Part shown: positions 62,401-64,000 of the stretch, piece after piece
Layout of the letters: each line of letters starts with the position of its first letter
Position numbering within the stretch: the stretch's first letter is position 1
From: an uncultured Phycisphaerales bacterium
GTDB lineage: Bacteria; Planctomycetota; Phycisphaerae; Phycisphaerales; UBA1924
Direction of reading: 5' to 3'
Assembly: GCA_903929885.1 (NCBI GenBank)
Contig: CAIYWI010000097.1
Coordinates: forward strand, 124,001-188,000
Length of the DNA: 64,000 nt
Made by a program: the position numbers and the translations under genes
The notes under the pieces: generated by a model
Told to the model about the DNA's origin: nothing
Databases searched by the model: none
What the model saw: only the letters and a program-made list of their open reading frames with translations

Positions 62401-62496
62401 CGGATCGAACGCTCGCTCCACCGGCAAATGACAACCGGGGGCCGTCGCAATCGCGACGACCCCCGGCTTCATTCGGGCACGCCTCTGGCGCCAAAC

Positions 62497-63696
62497 TCAC
62501 TTCGCCGCGGCACGCAGCGCGTCGGCCTTGTCGGTCTTCTCCCAGCTGAAGAACTCGATCTTGGGGCCGCGGTGCTGGCGCTTCACGCGGTCGTAGAACT
62601 GGCCCTCGTAGGGCTTGCGGCCGAAGTGGCCGTGGCGGGCGGTGGGCGAGTAGATGGGGTTGCGAAGGCCCAGCGACTCGATGATCTTGCGGGGCGTCAG
62701 GCCGAAGTGCTCGCGGACGGCCTTCGAGATCTTCGCCTCGTCGACGGTGTTGGTGCCGAAGCAGTCGACCAGCACGCTGGTGGGCTCGGCGACGCCGATG
62801 GCGTAGGAGACCTGGATCTCGCAGCGGTCGGCCAGGCCGGCGGCCACGACGTTCTTGGCGATGTAGCGGGCCATGTACGCCGCGGAGCGATCGACCTTGG
62901 TCGGGTCCTTGCCCGAGAACGCGCCGCCGCCGTGACGGCCCATGCCGCCGTAGGTGTCGACGATGATCTTGCGGCCGGTGAGGCCGGTGTCGCCGTGCGG
63001 GCCGCCGATCTCGAAGCGACCGGTGGGGTTGACGTGCACCTTGATGCCCGCGTTCCACCACTCCTTGAGCACGGGCTTGAGGATGTGCTCGACGACCTCG
63101 CGCTGGAGTTGGTCCTGCTTCTCGTTCCAATGCGGGTCGTGCTGCGTGGAGAGGACGACGGTGTCGACGCGAACGGGCTTGCCGTTGTCGTACTCGACCG
63201 TCACCTGGCTCTTGGCGTCGGGACGAAGGCCGGCGATGCGCCCCTCTCGACGGACGTGGGCCTGCTGCTCGACCAGGCGGTGCGAGAGGTCGATGGGCAG
63301 GGGCATCAGTTCCGGAGTTTCGCGGCAGGCGTAGCCGAACATCATGCCCTGGTCGCCGGCGCCTTCCTTGTCGACGCCCATGGCGATGTCGCCGGACTGC
63401 TTGTTGAGGGCCACGAGCACGCCGCAGGAGTCGGCGTCGAACCGCATGTCGCCGGAGGTGTAGCCGATCTCGCGGACGACCTCGCGGACGATCTCGGGGA
63501 TGTTCGCGTAGGTCGTGGTGGTCACCTCGCCGGCGACGACGACCAGGCCGGTGCAGCAGAGCGTCTCGCAAGCCACGCGGCTGCGGGGGTCATCCGCCAA
63601 CAGGGCGTCGAGCACGGCGTCCGAGATCTGGTCGGAAACCTTGTCGGGGTGGCCCATCGAGACGGACTCGGACGTGAAGAGGCGTGATTCAGGCAT
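62497..63696 (-). CDS. metK: S-adenosylmethionine synthetase
   Basis: MetK makes SAM from methionine and ATP. The 399-aa protein has [45 protein letters not shown] and [16 protein letters not shown], complete for catalysis. The start at 63696 gives the standard [12 protein letters not shown] beginning; the longer frame to 63780 is not conserved. A TATCAT hexamer on the minus strand at 63754-63759 could be its -10. With ahcY and metF nearby, the window covers most of the methyl cycle. Confidence 0.98.
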   Translation of the reverse strand: MPESRLFTSESVSMGHPDKVSDQISDAVLDALLADDPRSRVACETLCCTGLVVVAGEVTTTTYANIPEIVREVVREIGYTSGDMRFDADSCGVLVALNKQSGDIAMGVDKEGAGDQGMMFGYACRETPELMPLPIDLSHRLVEQQAHVRREGRIAGLRPDAKSQVTVEYDNGKPVRVDTVVLSTQHDPHWNEKQDQLQREVVEHILKPVLKEWWNAGIKVHVNPTGRFEIGGPHGDTGLTGRKIIVDTYGGMGRHGGGAFSGKDPTKVDRSAAYMARYIAKNVVAAGLADRCEIQVSYAIGVAEPTSVLVDCFGTNTVDEAKISKAVREHFGLTPRKIIESLGLRNPIYSPTARHGHFGRKPYEGQFYDRVKRQHRGPKIEFFSWEKTDKADALRAAAK

Positions 63697-63753
63697 GGCT
63701 GGTGTTTCGCTGCGAGGAAGAGTGACCCTTCGCGTCGTTGCGAAAGGGAACGA

Positions 63754-63759
63754 ATGATA
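63754..63759 (-). promoter_or_regulatory. Candidate -10 TATCAT for metK
   Basis: It is 57 bp before the metK ATG, in the 105-bp spacer after the hpd stop. No good -35 and no SAM-riboswitch-like fold can be recognised in so short a leader. Confidence 0.3.
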
Positions 63760-63801
63760 TCGCGTCAGCCCCGGGGGCACCGCGAACGGCGTGAACGTCG
63801 A

Positions 63802-64000
<199 letters not shown>

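Larger units (their letters stand above)
61876..62496. other. 621-bp gene-free region holding tandem palindromic repeats
   Basis: Between pgl and metK I see no real gene. Minus-strand frames through it give Arg/Pro-rich repeated peptides that mirror the DNA repeat. Most of the region is two and a half copies of one element. Confidence 0.7.

Noticed and set aside
61954-62450. Minus-strand frames giving repeated peptides with CCEALRANPGRGAQ
   Set aside because: They are translations of the 217-bp palindromic repeat. The similarity between them comes from the DNA repeat, and there is no ribosome site.
63697-63801. SAM riboswitch before metK
   Set aside because: The spacer is too short and shows no SAM-I or SAM-II core sequence.

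Overview
The window is GC-rich and densely packed, and looks like the chromosome of a planctomycete, most likely class Phycisphaerae. Three things point there. A secreted glycosidase ends in a paired dockerin-like EF-hand module finishing in Gly-Gly-Cys (15927-18005). There is an LptD-type outer-membrane protein beside RNase Y. Genes that usually sit in operons are scattered: nuoH, hutU, scpB and moxR all appear without their normal partners. The assignment rests on protein features, not on a marker gene. I see no phage, transposase, CRISPR array or rRNA. The only RNA gene found is tRNA-Cys(GCA).

Layout. 1-8 kb: ychF (cut by the left edge), a small unknown, a hutU / C39-like lipoprotein / acyltransferase run, a zinc-ribbon membrane protein and a SpoIIE-type phosphatase. 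8.1-16 kb: an addB-addA pair for double-strand-break repair, then hglS for lysine catabolism. 16-25.4 kb: two secreted glycoside hydrolases, a degenerate amidohydrolase, rny, a lipoprotein and a PilZ protein. 25.5-32.8 kb: scpB-DUF58-tgpA on the minus strand and ileS on the plus strand. 32.8-43.5 kb: a stress and signalling block with a YqjD/YqjE/YqjK-like set, a BON protein, an HPF-like protein, a hydrolase, a phosphoribosyltransferase, a PRPP-synthetase-like protein, a glycosyltransferase, DUF2934, a CBS pair, two histidine kinases, a NarL-type regulator and an NtrC-type regulator. 43.5-52.1 kb: tRNA-Cys, an internally duplicated secreted protein, nuoH, lptD, a small membrane protein, a metallo-beta-lactamase-fold protein and a fumarylacetoacetase-family hydrolase. 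52.2-55.8 kb: a SahR-like ArsR/methyltransferase fusion, ahcY and metF. 55.8-58.6 kb: moxR with a coupled lipoprotein. 58.8-61.9 kb: gnd-zwf-pgl, the whole oxidative pentose phosphate branch. 61.9-62.4 kb: a tandem palindromic repeat. 62.5-64 kb: metK and the end of a 4-hydroxyphenylpyruvate dioxygenase gene.

Themes. The methyl cycle is concentrated in one place: ahcY, metF and metK with a likely SAH/SAM-sensing regulator. Amino-acid catabolism is present as isolated steps (hutU, hglS, hpd, an FAH-family protein). The 33-43 kb block resembles stationary-phase or dormancy loci of other bacteria, joined to two-component genes. Several genes without a Shine-Dalgarno have a TANNNT hexamer ending 5-9 nt before the start codon, which suggests leaderless transcripts. 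The strongest unexplained structure is the 217-bp tandem unit with a 114-bp imperfect palindrome between pgl and metK. Long open frames antisense to real genes are common here and are treated as GC-driven shadows.
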